NCBI RefSeq assembly: GCF_016858305.2
Contig: NZ_CP074436.1
Span: 2,376,001 to 2,440,000, forward strand
Reading direction: 5' to 3'
Source of the DNA: Polaribacter sp. Q13
GTDB taxonomy: Bacteria; Bacteroidota; Bacteroidia; Flavobacteriales; Flavobacteriaceae
Length of the DNA stretch: 64,000 nt
The notes under the pieces were generated by a model that saw only the letters and a list, made by a program, of their open reading frames with translations, did not search any database and was not told the DNA's origin. The translations under genes and the position numbers were made by a program. Positions 16,233 to 26,284 of this stretch are shown here, piece after piece (the stretch's first letter is position 1; the number at the start of each line of letters is the position of its first letter).

Positions 16233-17450
16233 ATGAACACTATTAGATTAGAAATTGAAAATAAAAAAGGCTTAAAATTACAAGCGTATTTAGAATTACC
16301 TGCAAATGAAAAACCGAATCAATTTGCCATTTTTGCACATTGTTTTTCTTGCAATAGTAATTTTAATGCCGTAAAAAATATCAGTCGTTCTTTGTCTAAT
16401 CATGGTTTTGGCGTTTTACGTTTCGATTTTACAGGACTAGGAAGAAGTGAAGGCGAATTTGCTGAAAGTCACTTTTCTGCCAATGTAGAAGACTTATTAG
16501 CGGTGAATGATTTTTTAGAAAAAAACTATAAAGCACCTTCTTTATTAGTCGGTCATTCTTTGGGTGGAGCAGCTGTTATTGTAGCAGCTTCAAAATTAGC
16601 AAACATAAAAGCGGTTGCCACTGTTGGCGCACCTGCAACTGTTGGGCATGTAACCCATTTATTTTCACATGGAACAGAAGAAATTCCAGAAAAAGGAGAT
16701 GTTGAAGTAAAAATTGGAGGTCGTCCTTTTAAAATAAATCAAGATTTTGTAAACGATTTTGGCAAAACCGATTTACCAAAAATCATAAAAGACTTACGCA
16801 AGCCAATTTTGGTAATGCACGCTCCTTTCGATAAAGTAGTCGGAATAGAAAATGCGCATGAAATTTACCATAATGCCATGCATCCAAAGAGTTTTATAAG
16901 TTTAGACGATGCAGATCATTTATTGTCAAAACCTTCAGATAGCATTTATGTGGGTAATATGATTGGTACTTGGGTGGAGCGTTATTTTGAACCTGAAGAA
17001 AATAACATGATTTCTACGGAGGGTGAGCAATTAGTTGGTCATTTAAACTTGTTAGAAGACAATTTTACCACTTCTATTCAGACTAAAAAACACTCGTTTA
17101 TTGCTGATGAACCTGCAAGTGTTGGTGGTGATGATTTTGGTCCTTCTCCGTATGACTTTTTAAGTGCAGGTTTGGCTGCTTGTACAGTAATGACCTTAAA
17201 AATGTATGCCGAACGTAAAAAATGGGATTTACAAGAGGTTTTTGTTTATATCACCTATTCTAAAAAACATAGTGACGATTTAAATATTGATGTAGAAAAA
17301 CCAACTCATTTTGATCATTTAAAGAAGAAATTAAAGTTTGTTGGCAATCTAGATGATAAACAAAAGCAACGTTTAAAAGAGATTGCTGCTAAATGCCCTG
17401 TTCATAAAACCTTGTTAAGTGATATTATTATAGAAACAGAAATCGTATAA
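16233..17450 (+). CDS. Bifunctional alpha/beta hydrolase - OsmC family protein
   Basis: A 405-residue two-domain protein. Residues 1-250 are a serine hydrolase with the nucleophile elbow GHSLGG (Ser109), an oxyanion-type HCFSC and a late Asp-His pair in LDDADHLL. Residues about 265-405 are OsmC/Ohr-like, with FGPSPYDFLSAGLAACTVMT (first Cys) and KCPVHKTLL (second Cys). OsmC proteins reduce organic hydroperoxides with paired cysteines. This fusion is known in bacteria; its substrate is not established. It starts 11 bp after the MsrA-like gene, in the same transcription direction. Confidence 0.92.
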   Translation: MNTIRLEIENKKGLKLQAYLELPANEKPNQFAIFAHCFSCNSNFNAVKNISRSLSNHGFGVLRFDFTGLGRSEGEFAESHFSANVEDLLAVNDFLEKNYKAPSLLVGHSLGGAAVIVAASKLANIKAVATVGAPATVGHVTHLFSHGTEEIPEKGDVEVKIGGRPFKINQDFVNDFGKTDLPKIIKDLRKPILVMHAPFDKVVGIENAHEIYHNAMHPKSFISLDDADHLLSKPSDSIYVGNMIGTWVERYFEPEENNMISTEGEQLVGHLNLLEDNFTTSIQTKKHSFIADEPASVGGDDFGPSPYDFLSAGLAACTVMTLKMYAERKKWDLQEVFVYITYSKKHSDDLNIDVEKPTHFDHLKKKLKFVGNLDDKQKQRLKEIAAKCPVHKTLLSDIIIETEIV

Positions 17451-17466
17451 CCAAAAACCACAATTT

Positions 17467-17736
17467 ATGAGCATTCTAACAAATATTAAAAATTACTTTA
17501 ACGATAAAGCGGAAGGAAATACTGCAAAAAAAGCACCTGTTGGTCTTTGCCCAAATTGTTGGGGAAAACAAGAATGGGAAGGAGAATTCTACAAGCAAAA
17601 TAAAGGAAACAAATTACTAGGAGATGATCAAACCTATAATAATTTTATCAATAAAATTGTAGAAAATAATATTAGTGGCATTATTATAAATAAAGACACG
17701 TATCAGTGTGAAACTTGTAAAATTGGCTATAAATAG
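17467..17736 (+). CDS. Small zinc-ribbon-like protein
   Basis: An 89-residue soluble protein with two cysteine pairs, CPNCWG (near residue 29) and CETCKIGY at the end. This spacing suggests one zinc-ribbon-like site. The middle carries YNNFINKIVENNISGIIINK. I know no defined function. It starts 16 bp after the OsmC fusion gene, so it probably shares its transcript and perhaps its stress context. Small proteins like it recur next to OsmC-type genes in Flavobacteriia (from memory, unverified). Confidence 0.75.
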   Translation: MSILTNIKNYFNDKAEGNTAKKAPVGLCPNCWGKQEWEGEFYKQNKGNKLLGDDQTYNNFINKIVENNISGIIINKDTYQCETCKIGYK

Positions 17737-17843
17737 CAGGTTAAAATATATTACCACCGTTTTAAAAGACCTATAATCGTTAAATTTTAGCAAAAGAGTT
17801 AAAAGTTTATGATATAAGGATAATTTGAATAGAAATAGCAAGT

Positions 17844-17851
17844 TACATTTG
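17844..17851 (+). promoter_or_regulatory. -7 box of the tamB-tamL unit
   Basis: TACATTTG matches TAnnTTTG and lies 23 bp before the GTG at 17875. A TTTG at 17824-17827 may be the upstream box, though the 16-bp spacing is shorter than the usual 19. Confidence 0.6.
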
Positions 17852-17874
17852 CTCAACTAAAATTGTATGTAACA

Positions 17875-20800
17875 GTGTCTAAAAAAATAAAGAATAAAAA
17901 ATATCGCTTTTTAAGAAGATTCTTGCGAGTCCTTTCAGGCTTTTTTATTTTTATTACGCTATTGATTCTAATGATTAGAAGTCCGTGGGGACAAAATATT
18001 ATTGTTGATAAAGCGGTAAACTATGTTACGGGTAAAACAAACACTAAAATTACTGTAGACAAACTATTTTTAACTTTTAAAGGTGGTTTGCAATTAGATG
18101 GTTTGTATTTAGAAGACACCAAAGGAGATACGTTGGTGTATTCTAAATCTTTAGAAGCAAACCTACCTCTTTGGGGAATGATTAAAGGAGGTGCCGTTGG
18201 TGTAGATAACTTAAAATGGAATGGTTTACGTGCCAATATTATAAGAAAAGACAGTCTTTCTGGATATAACTTTCAGTTTTTAATAGATGCATTTGCATCA
18301 GAAGAACCAACTCTTGTTGTTGAAGAAACAACCTCGGAGCCTATAGATATTGTTCTTGGAAATATTGATTTATCAAATATTAATGTTGTTTTTAAAGATG
18401 ATGTTCTTGGAATTGACAGTCATTTTAAAATTGGAAATCTAACTGCCAATATGGATAAAGTTGATTTGCAAAAAATGATTTTTAATGCTGATGAAATTTC
18501 ACTTTCTAACACAAATATTAGACTTATTCAAAAGCCTGTAATTTCAAATACGCCAACTACAGAATCTGATTTACCAACTTTATCTGTAAACAAATTTACT
18601 TTAAACAAGGTTGAAGCTTATTTTGAAAACCCGCAAGATCAATTAATAGCAGATGTAAAGATTGCTGAGTTTTATACAGAAATCCCTGAAATTAATTTAT
18701 CAAAAAACATAATTAACCTTACCACTCTTCAGCTTAAAAATTCTGATATTCTCTTAAAAACAACTTCAACGAATTCAGCTGTTACAGAAACAACAAATGT
18801 CAACAATGATTTTGTTTGGCCAGATTTTGAGGTTCAAATAGACGATATTAATATAGAAAACAACAAGATTCAGTATTTTGTAAATAATGAAAAGGTTGTT
18901 AAAAACACTTTTAATCCGAATGCGATTGTTTTAGAAAACTTGACACTAAAAGTTGCTGATATTTTCTTAAAAGACAAAAAAGCAGGTTTACAATTAAATG
19001 CATTTAATTTTGAAGAAAAATCTGGATTCAATTTAAAAGAATTCGCATTAAACACAAAACTTAGTGACAACGAATTTGAAGTTTCAGATATAAATATTCA
19101 GATTGATAAAAATAAAATCTCTGGTTTTGCAAAAGCAAATTACAAATCAATTTCGCAATTAATTTCATCACCAGAAAAAACAAATATTCAATTAAAAATA
19201 CCATCGTTTAGTCTTTGGTTAGAAACTCTTTTTAAGTTTCAACCAACATTAAAAGAGAACGAATACATTAATAAACTAAGTAAAAGAAGCCTTACCGGAA
19301 CTGTAAATATTGATGGTTCTTTGGCTGATGTAAACATTTCTAACACCAATATTAATTGGGGAAATTCCACAAAAATTTCTTTAGACGGAAACTTTAAAAA
19401 CGTTACCGATACAGATAAATTACAACTGAACATTTCTAACTTTAAAGCAAAGACAAAACGAAATGATCTTTTACAAATTGTAGATGAAAAAGCATTAGGT
19501 ATTCATTTACCGGAAGACATTTTAATAACGAGCAACATCAATGGTACTTTAAGTAATATTAGTACTAATACACAAATAAAGACATCGCAAGGTATTGCTA
19601 CAATTAAAGGAATCTTTAAAAACGGAACTAAAATCAACTATACTACCGATATCCAAATTGAAAATTACAATGTTGGTACTCTTTTAATGAACCCTAAGTT
19701 TGGTGAATTAAGCATTACCCTAAACTCTAAAGGAAGTGGTAAGAATATTCAGGATTTGGACGCCACTTTAAAAACGACTATTTCTAAGTTTCAATTAGAA
19801 AACTATCCCCTTAAAGACCTAAATATAGAAGGCGAATTAAAAAACGGTAAAGGAACATTTTCTTCCAACTATAAAGATGATAATTTAAACTTAGACCTAA
19901 ATGCGAATGTAAATTTAGATTCTATAAACACCAAAGCAACTGTAAATCTAAATCTAATTGGTGCAGATTTAGAGGCGCTTGGTATCATGCAGCGTAAGGT
20001 AAAGACCGGATTAAAACTTTCTTTAGATTTTAAAGGAAACGCCGAAAGTTACACGCTAAAAAGCAATATAAAAAATGGTGTGGCCGTCTATAATAATAGC
20101 ACCTTTTTGGTAGGAGACTTCACTGCAAATGCCTTTGTAGACAAAGACACAACAGCTGTTTCTATCAAAAATAAGATGATTGATTTAAATTTAGAATCAA
20201 ACACAGACCCACAAACTTTTAGCACCGCTTTACAACGTCATGTTGCTAGTTATTTTTATAGAAATGTTACTGTTTCTGACACTATTAAAAGCCCTGTAAA
20301 TTTAAAATTAAAAGCAAAAATTTCTCAAACGCCACTTTTAAGAGATGTCTTCTTGGTTAATTTAAAAGATTTAGACACCATAAATATTGATGTGGATTTT
20401 AAAGAGAAAGAAAGAAAACTGATTGCTAATATTACGGCTCCTCACATTAATTTTAGCGATAATGAACTAGACAGTTTGGCTTTTTCTATGCATACAGATA
20501 AAGAGGATTTCAACTTTAATTTAGGATTTAAGGAAATTACCGCAGGCCCTTTAAATGTGCCAAAAACTATAATTACCGGAACCCAAAAAGACAACGAATT
20601 ATCTCTTAATTTTTTAGGTTTTTATAAGGGAGAAAAATTGATGAATGTAAACACGTCCATCACTGGAAATAGCGATAAATTAAAGTTTACCATAGACAAA
20701 GACAGTTTATTATTGAATAGCAATAATTGGAAAATCCCTAAAACCAATGCCATTATTTTTGAGAATGATAAACTAACATTTTACGATTTTAAAATAAATC

Positions 20801-22878
20801 TTGGAAATCAATCTATAGAAATTACAGATAAAATTCCGCGTATTGCTAATGATCATATTGCCATCAATTATAAAAACTTTGAGATCAATGAAGTTTTCAA
20901 TTATTTAAGTCCCGAAAAAGAAATTACAACCGGAGTTTTAAATGGCGATTTTATTTTAGAACAACCTTTTGGTGATACTGGTATTATTGCCAATCTAAGC
21001 ATTAGTAAACTACAAGTTTTAAAAACAGACTTTGGTAAATTAAGTGTAGATGCAAAGTCTTTAGAAAACGGAAAATATGATTTTAACGCATCCTTAAAAG
21101 AAGGAACAGTAGATTTAGATTTAAAAGGTGACTATTTGGTAGAAAATAATGATGCTAGTTTAAATTTAGATTTACTAATTAACGATTTTAAAATGAAAGC
21201 TTTAAACACATTTTCATTAGGCGAAATTAAAGAAACTTCTGGCAGTTTTTCTGGAGATTTTAAAGTAACCGGAAAAACATCCGACCCAAAATATAAAGGA
21301 AGTTTACATTTTACAAATGCAGCTTTTAAAGTTGCCAAATTAAATGCAAAATTCAATTTAAAGGATGAAACTTTACAGGTAGATAACAGTGGTTTTAACA
21401 TGTCTAATTTTACCATATTAGATGCAGAAAAAAACGCACTCGTAGTTTCTGGAGACATTAAAACCAAGAGTTTTATAAACCCTACATTTAATTTAGAGAT
21501 TAAAGCAAATAAATTTAGAGTGCTAAATGCTACAAAAGAAGACAACGAATCTCTTTACGGAAAAGTATCTTTTAATGTGGATGCAAAACTAACTGGAAAT
21601 TTGCAAGTCCCTAAATTAAATGCAAAATTAGTAGTTGGTTCAGATACAGATGTTACCTATGTGTTGCCATCTAGCTATACAAATATAGAAGAAAGAGATG
21701 GTGTTGTTGCTTTTGTAAATAGAGAGAATCCTGATGCCATTTTAACACAAAAAGAAGAACAAACTGCAACCATTACTGGTTTTGATGTAAAAGCATTCCT
21801 GAAAATTGATAAAAAAGCAGCCGTTAAAGTTATCATTGATAAAAATACTGGCGACAACTTTAAGGTTTCTGGTGATGGTGATTTCATCTTTCAAATGACG
21901 CCAAATGGGCGTTTGTCTTTAACAGGTGCTTATGAAGTTGCAAGCGGACACTATGAACTTAACTTATACAATGTTGTTGATAGAAAATTTGTTTTAGTTC
22001 CTGGAAGTAGAATTTCTTGGTCCGGAGATCCTTTTGATGCCAAGTTAGATATTCGTACAACGTATACTTTAAAAACCTCAGCGTCTGATTTAATGGCCTC
22101 ACAAATTTCAGGGGAAGATTCATCAACAAAAAATAAGTACAAACAAGTATTGCCTTTTAATGTGTATTTAAATATTGGTGGCGAATTGTTACAACCAAAA
22201 ATATCTTTTAATTTAGACATGCCAGAAGAGCAGCAGGGTGCCATTGGCGGTCAGGTTTACGAACGTGTGCAACAAGTTAATCAACAAGAAGACGAGTTAA
22301 ATAAGCAAGTTTTTTCTTTACTAGTTTTAAGTAGGTTTTACCCAGATACGAGTAGTGATGGTAGTTCGGGTGGTTTTGCTACGATTGCTAGAAACAATTT
22401 AAATGATGCTGTTTCGGGGCAATTAAATGCTTTTTCTGATAAAATTCTCGGAGGTTCTGGTATCGAATTAGATTTTGGATTAAATAGTTTTACAGATTAC
22501 CAAGGGGACGCGCCAACAGATAGAACGCAATTAGATGTTGCTGCTCAGAAAAAATTATTTAATGATCGTTTAACCGTAAGAGTTGGTAGCGAAGTAGACA
22601 TACAAGGAAGTAGTTCTACGGAAGAGAAATCTCCATTAATTGGTAACGTGAGTTTAGAGTACAAAATTACTGAAGACGGAAGATATAGACTTAAAGGTTT
22701 TAGAAAAAGTGAATTTGAAAATGTAATAGACGGACAAATAATTGTAAACGGAATTGCCTTAATTTTCACCAAAGAATTTAATGAATTTCAACAACTTTGG
22801 AATTCTATTTTACGTTCGAAAAAGGAAAAAGAGAACACAAATAAAAAGGAAAACAAAACAGCGCCAAAAAACGAGTAA
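17875..22878 (+). CDS. tamB: Translocation and assembly module protein TamB (DUF490, AsmA-like)
   Basis: About 1667 residues. An N-terminal cytoplasmic basic stretch and one signal-anchor helix (LRVLSGFFIFITLLILMI) are followed by very long beta-rich repeats spanning the periplasm. The C-terminal DUF490 domain ends in GQIIVNGIALIFTKEFNEFQQLW. TamB forms a hydrophobic groove bridging inner and outer membranes for lipid transport and barrel-protein assembly. No ATG exists in frame at the start. The GTG at 17875 gives MSKKIKNKKYRFLRRFLR, typical of the family; a TTG at 17863 is the alternative. tamL follows 35 bp later. Some 15 minus-strand open frames inside it are shadows. Confidence 0.93.
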   Translation: MSKKIKNKKYRFLRRFLRVLSGFFIFITLLILMIRSPWGQNIIVDKAVNYVTGKTNTKITVDKLFLTFKGGLQLDGLYLEDTKGDTLVYSKSLEANLPLWGMIKGGAVGVDNLKWNGLRANIIRKDSLSGYNFQFLIDAFASEEPTLVVEETTSEPIDIVLGNIDLSNINVVFKDDVLGIDSHFKIGNLTANMDKVDLQKMIFNADEISLSNTNIRLIQKPVISNTPTTESDLPTLSVNKFTLNKVEAYFENPQDQLIADVKIAEFYTEIPEINLSKNIINLTTLQLKNSDILLKTTSTNSAVTETTNVNNDFVWPDFEVQIDDINIENNKIQYFVNNEKVVKNTFNPNAIVLENLTLKVADIFLKDKKAGLQLNAFNFEEKSGFNLKEFALNTKLSDNEFEVSDINIQIDKNKISGFAKANYKSISQLISSPEKTNIQLKIPSFSLWLETLFKFQPTLKENEYINKLSKRSLTGTVNIDGSLADVNISNTNINWGNSTKISLDGNFKNVTDTDKLQLNISNFKAKTKRNDLLQIVDEKALGIHLPEDILITSNINGTLSNISTNTQIKTSQGIATIKGIFKNGTKINYTTDIQIENYNVGTLLMNPKFGELSITLNSKGSGKNIQDLDATLKTTISKFQLENYPLKDLNIEGELKNGKGTFSSNYKDDNLNLDLNANVNLDSINTKATVNLNLIGADLEALGIMQRKVKTGLKLSLDFKGNAESYTLKSNIKNGVAVYNNSTFLVGDFTANAFVDKDTTAVSIKNKMIDLNLESNTDPQTFSTALQRHVASYFYRNVTVSDTIKSPVNLKLKAKISQTPLLRDVFLVNLKDLDTINIDVDFKEKERKLIANITAPHINFSDNELDSLAFSMHTDKEDFNFNLGFKEITAGPLNVPKTIITGTQKDNELSLNFLGFYKGEKLMNVNTSITGNSDKLKFTIDKDSLLLNSNNWKIPKTNAIIFENDKLTFYDFKINLGNQSIEITDKIPRIANDHIAINYKNFEINEVFNYLSPEKEITTGVLNGDFILEQPFGDTGIIANLSISKLQVLKTDFGKLSVDAKSLENGKYDFNASLKEGTVDLDLKGDYLVENNDASLNLDLLINDFKMKALNTFSLGEIKETSGSFSGDFKVTGKTSDPKYKGSLHFTNAAFKVAKLNAKFNLKDETLQVDNSGFNMSNFTILDAEKNALVVSGDIKTKSFINPTFNLEIKANKFRVLNATKEDNESLYGKVSFNVDAKLTGNLQVPKLNAKLVVGSDTDVTYVLPSSYTNIEERDGVVAFVNRENPDAILTQKEEQTATITGFDVKAFLKIDKKAAVKVIIDKNTGDNFKVSGDGDFIFQMTPNGRLSLTGAYEVASGHYELNLYNVVDRKFVLVPGSRISWSGDPFDAKLDIRTTYTLKTSASDLMASQISGEDSSTKNKYKQVLPFNVYLNIGGELLQPKISFNLDMPEEQQGAIGGQVYERVQQVNQQEDELNKQVFSLLVLSRFYPDTSSDGSSGGFATIARNNLNDAVSGQLNAFSDKILGGSGIELDFGLNSFTDYQGDAPTDRTQLDVAAQKKLFNDRLTVRVGSEVDIQGSSSTEEKSPLIGNVSLEYKITEDGRYRLKGFRKSEFENVIDGQIIVNGIALIFTKEFNEFQQLWNSILRSKKEKENTNKKENKTAPKNE

Positions 22879-22913
22879 CGTTGATAATTTAGAAAATAAA
22901 AAGTAACTAAATT

Positions 22914-25199
22914 TTGAAAGCATCCTATAAAAAATATAGCATTTTATTAGTACTATTCGTGTTTATTTACGGTTGTGGTATTAAAAATTACATACCAGAA
23001 AATAAACGTTTATACACGGGTGCTTCTATAGAAATTAAAGCAGATTCTACGGTACAGAAAATATCTGAATTACAACAAGATTTATCTTCTGTATTAAGTC
23101 AGCAACCGAATACAAAATTCCTTGGCATGCACCTGGGGTTGTATTATTTCTATAAAAATCAGCAAGAAAAAACCAACTTTCTAAATAGATGGTTGTTTAA
23201 AAAATTCGGACAAAACCCGGTCTATCAATCGGATATAAATCAGTTAGAGAATAAAGACATTTTAAGAAATAAATTAGAAAATTATGGCTTTTTCTACAGT
23301 ACTATTAATTCTACATTTAAGGAAAAGGAAAAAGAAGCATCTATAATATATCGTTTAAAAATACCGAAACCTTATAAAATGGCTACTTACAAAATAGACA
23401 GTATGGTTTCGCCAATTTATGAAGAGGTAAAAAATTTAACGACCTCCTCTCCTATCAAAAACGATTCGCGCTTCGATTTGGGAAGTTTAAAATTAGAACG
23501 ACAACGATTAGATACCGAATTAAAAAACAAAGGATACTATAATTTTAATTCGGAATTTCTACTTTTTGAAGCTGATACGAATAGATATAAAAGTAAAAAA
23601 TTCGATTTATTTTTAAAATTAAAAGCCAACGTTCCTAAAAAAGCTACCATTCCTTATCAAATTAAAAGCATCAATGTTTATCCGAATTATAATTTAAATG
23701 ATTCTACAGATGTAAAAAACAATCGTTTTCAAGAAAAAACATATCATCAGGATACAGTGTTTTTTGAACCAAAATATTTAGATGAATTTATCACTTTAAA
23801 AGAAGGTGATTTATTTAATCCATTAACTTCTAAAAATACTGCTAGAAAACTCTCTTCCATTGGTGTATATAAATTTGTAAACATACAATACAAAGAAATA
23901 ACAGACTCCCTAACAAACCTAGGTAGTTTAGAAGCTAATATATTTTTATCTCCATTAACAAAACGCGCCATACGTGCAGAACTACAAGCGGTTTCTAAAT
24001 CTAACAATTTTGCTGGCCCAGAGTTATCCCTTACCTATAGTAATAGAAATTTATTTAAAGGCGGTGAAACTTTAAACATTAGCACAAATATTGGTTATGA
24101 AACGCAAATATTTAGCAGTAGTTCTGGATTAACTAGTTTAGAATTGGGACTAAAAGGTGAACTCATTTTCCCTAGAGTGATCGCTCCTTTTTCTATAAAT
24201 AAAGATTATTTTGATTATTCTATTCCGAAAACTAAAATGAGTTTAAGTGCCACGTATTTAAACAGAAGCGATTTGTATACACTGTTATCTGGTACAGGTC
24301 TTTTTGGGTATACTTGGAATGCAAATAAATACATCACCTACGAGTTTAATCCTATTTCGGTAAGTTATACTCGTTTATCAAATACTACCGATGCATTTCA
24401 AGAAATCTTAGACAACAACTCGTATTTAGAAAGCAGTTTTGAACAGCAATTTATAAGCGGACTTACCTTTTCTTTTACCTATAATGAAATGCTGAGTGCG
24501 GCAAAAGAGCATCAATTTTATTTACAAACTACATTAGATGTTGCTGGTAATTCTATTAGTTTGTTTGATAAAAAAACAGCTGAAACGAATACATTTTTGG
24601 GTTTAGAATATGCACAATATGCAAAAGCAGATCTAGATGTAAGGTATCATTATAATTTTGGTTCTAAAAAAGAACAAACCATTGCTTCCAGATTCTTTGC
24701 TGGCTATGGGTATGCTTACGGCAATTCTGATGTTATTCCGTTTGTAAAACAATATTATTCTGGCGGACCTTATAGTGTAAGAGCCTTTAGTACTAGGTCT
24801 CTAGGCCCTGGGACTTATGACGGTAATAATACAGATGATGATAGTTCTTTTTTTGATAAAACAGGTAATGTCCGATTAGAAGCAAATTTAGAATATCGTT
24901 TTCCCATATATTCTATTCTAAAAGGTGCTGTTTTTGCAGATGCAGGAAATGTTTGGAATACTGTTTCAAATGCCGATTTTAATGATGATGATGGTAATAT
25001 TACAGATAAATTTACGTCGAACTTTATAAATGAATTAGGTATGGGTGCAGGTTTTGGTTTGCGGGTAGATGTGCAAGGTTTTGTTATCCGTTTCGATTTA
25101 GCGGCTCCTTTTCATGATCCTTCTTTAGAAGAAGGAAAACGTTGGGATTTTAGAGCAGACGAACCCGTTTTAAACTTTGCCATTGGGTATTCTTTTTAG
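22914..25199 (+). CDS. tamL: TamL, lipid-anchored TamA/BamA-family outer-membrane protein
   Basis: 761 residues. The start must be TTG at 22914, because an in-frame TAA lies at 22908 and the TTG gives a full lipoprotein signal (ILLVLFVFIYGCG, Cys near residue 21). POTRA-like domains fill about 30-360, including YKIDSMV and YQIKSINVYP segments. The Omp85 barrel follows, with GGPYSVRAFSTRSLGPG as its signature loop and FAIGYSF at the end. Bacteroidota use this lipoprotein version of TamA, named TamL, as the partner of TamB. The adjacent tamB gene supports that pairing. Confidence 0.92.
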   Translation: MKASYKKYSILLVLFVFIYGCGIKNYIPENKRLYTGASIEIKADSTVQKISELQQDLSSVLSQQPNTKFLGMHLGLYYFYKNQQEKTNFLNRWLFKKFGQNPVYQSDINQLENKDILRNKLENYGFFYSTINSTFKEKEKEASIIYRLKIPKPYKMATYKIDSMVSPIYEEVKNLTTSSPIKNDSRFDLGSLKLERQRLDTELKNKGYYNFNSEFLLFEADTNRYKSKKFDLFLKLKANVPKKATIPYQIKSINVYPNYNLNDSTDVKNNRFQEKTYHQDTVFFEPKYLDEFITLKEGDLFNPLTSKNTARKLSSIGVYKFVNIQYKEITDSLTNLGSLEANIFLSPLTKRAIRAELQAVSKSNNFAGPELSLTYSNRNLFKGGETLNISTNIGYETQIFSSSSGLTSLELGLKGELIFPRVIAPFSINKDYFDYSIPKTKMSLSATYLNRSDLYTLLSGTGLFGYTWNANKYITYEFNPISVSYTRLSNTTDAFQEILDNNSYLESSFEQQFISGLTFSFTYNEMLSAAKEHQFYLQTTLDVAGNSISLFDKKTAETNTFLGLEYAQYAKADLDVRYHYNFGSKKEQTIASRFFAGYGYAYGNSDVIPFVKQYYSGGPYSVRAFSTRSLGPGTYDGNNTDDDSSFFDKTGNVRLEANLEYRFPIYSILKGAVFADAGNVWNTVSNADFNDDDGNITDKFTSNFINELGMGAGFGLRVDVQGFVIRFDLAAPFHDPSLEEGKRWDFRADEPVLNFAIGYSF

Positions 25200-25260
25200 A
25201 ATCACCAAAAATAGGTTGGTTAAAAGTTTTATATTTAAATTTCCAAATTAGTTTTTATCA

Positions 25261-26280
25261 ATGAATCACGAACTCAAAGAAATCATCAATCAAGCAGCCA
25301 TCAATCAGCAAAAGGGGTTGAAAAATGTTTTGGCTACTGTAGTACATTTAAAAGGATCTTCTTACAGAAAACCAGGTGTTAGAATGTTAATTTCTGAAGA
25401 TTTAAATTCTGTTGGTGCCGTAAGTGGTGGTTGTGTAGAAAAAGAAATTATACACAGAGCAAAAAGTGTTTTTGCTGATAACAAACCAAAAATGATTACC
25501 TACGATGGTAGATACAAATTAGGCTGCGAAGGCATTTTATATGTTTTAATTGAACCCTTTTTAGTTTCTGATGCGTTTCTAAATCACTTTTCTAAAGTAA
25601 ATGATAACAGAGAAACTATAAAAATAGAAAGTTATTTTACAGCCGAAAATGAAGCTTTTGGTAATTTTGGTTCTGTAATAACTTTTGAGAACAAAGAACA
25701 ATTTATATTTTCAGACTTCTTCAATTATCAGCAGAAAAATGAGGTTGCCATTTTTTCTCAAATAATACAACCTAGTTTTAGGTTGATTATAATTGGAGGC
25801 GAACATGATGCTGTTAAACTCTGTAAAGTAGCCGCTACCTTAGGTTGGGAAATTGATGTGATTACTTGCGTAAAAGATAGTAAACAAATAAAAGATTTTC
25901 CGGGAGCAAATTCGGTAAATGGTGATTCTCCAGAATCCATTCAGTTTAAAAATATTGAAGAAAACACGGCTATTGTAATTATGAATCATAGTTACGTGCA
26001 AGATTTAAAATATGTTATAAAATTATCTGAATACAGACCTAAATATATTGGTATTCTAGGCGCACCAAACAGAAGAGAGCGTTTGTTTAATGAGCTTTTT
26101 GAGTTTGTCCCAGATCTTTCCGACGAATTTTTAGACAACATTTACACGCCAGCAGGTTTGCATATTGGTGCACAAACTCCAGAAGAAATTGCGGTTTCTA
26201 TTGTTGCCGAAATTCTATCTGTTATCAGAAAAAAAGAACCCTTTTCTTTGAGAAACCTTACAGGAAAAATCAATAATTAA
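25261..26280 (+). CDS. XdhC/CoxI family protein
   Basis: A 339-residue protein. XdhC-type proteins help insert or sulfurate the molybdenum cofactor of xanthine dehydrogenase-like enzymes. The N-terminal XdhC domain shows VVHLKGSSYRKPGVRMLI and VGAVSGGCVEKEI. The C-terminal Rossmann part shows LIIIGGEHDAVKLCKVA, a slightly altered nucleotide-binding loop, and YIGILGAPNRRERL plus the GLHIGAQTPEEIA signature. It is immediately followed by a MobA-like nucleotidyltransferase, a known pairing. No molybdenum hydroxylase gene lies in this window, so its client is elsewhere or absent. Confidence 0.93.
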   Translation: MNHELKEIINQAAINQQKGLKNVLATVVHLKGSSYRKPGVRMLISEDLNSVGAVSGGCVEKEIIHRAKSVFADNKPKMITYDGRYKLGCEGILYVLIEPFLVSDAFLNHFSKVNDNRETIKIESYFTAENEAFGNFGSVITFENKEQFIFSDFFNYQQKNEVAIFSQIIQPSFRLIIIGGEHDAVKLCKVAATLGWEIDVITCVKDSKQIKDFPGANSVNGDSPESIQFKNIEENTAIVIMNHSYVQDLKYVIKLSEYRPKYIGILGAPNRRERLFNELFEFVPDLSDEFLDNIYTPAGLHIGAQTPEEIAVSIVAEILSVIRKKEPFSLRNLTGKINN

Positions 26281-26284
26281 GTTG

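Noticed and set aside
21132..21545. A 137-codon minus-strand ORF inside tamB
   Set aside because: It is the antisense shadow of low-complexity beta-repeat coding sequence; it has no start context or protein-like motif.
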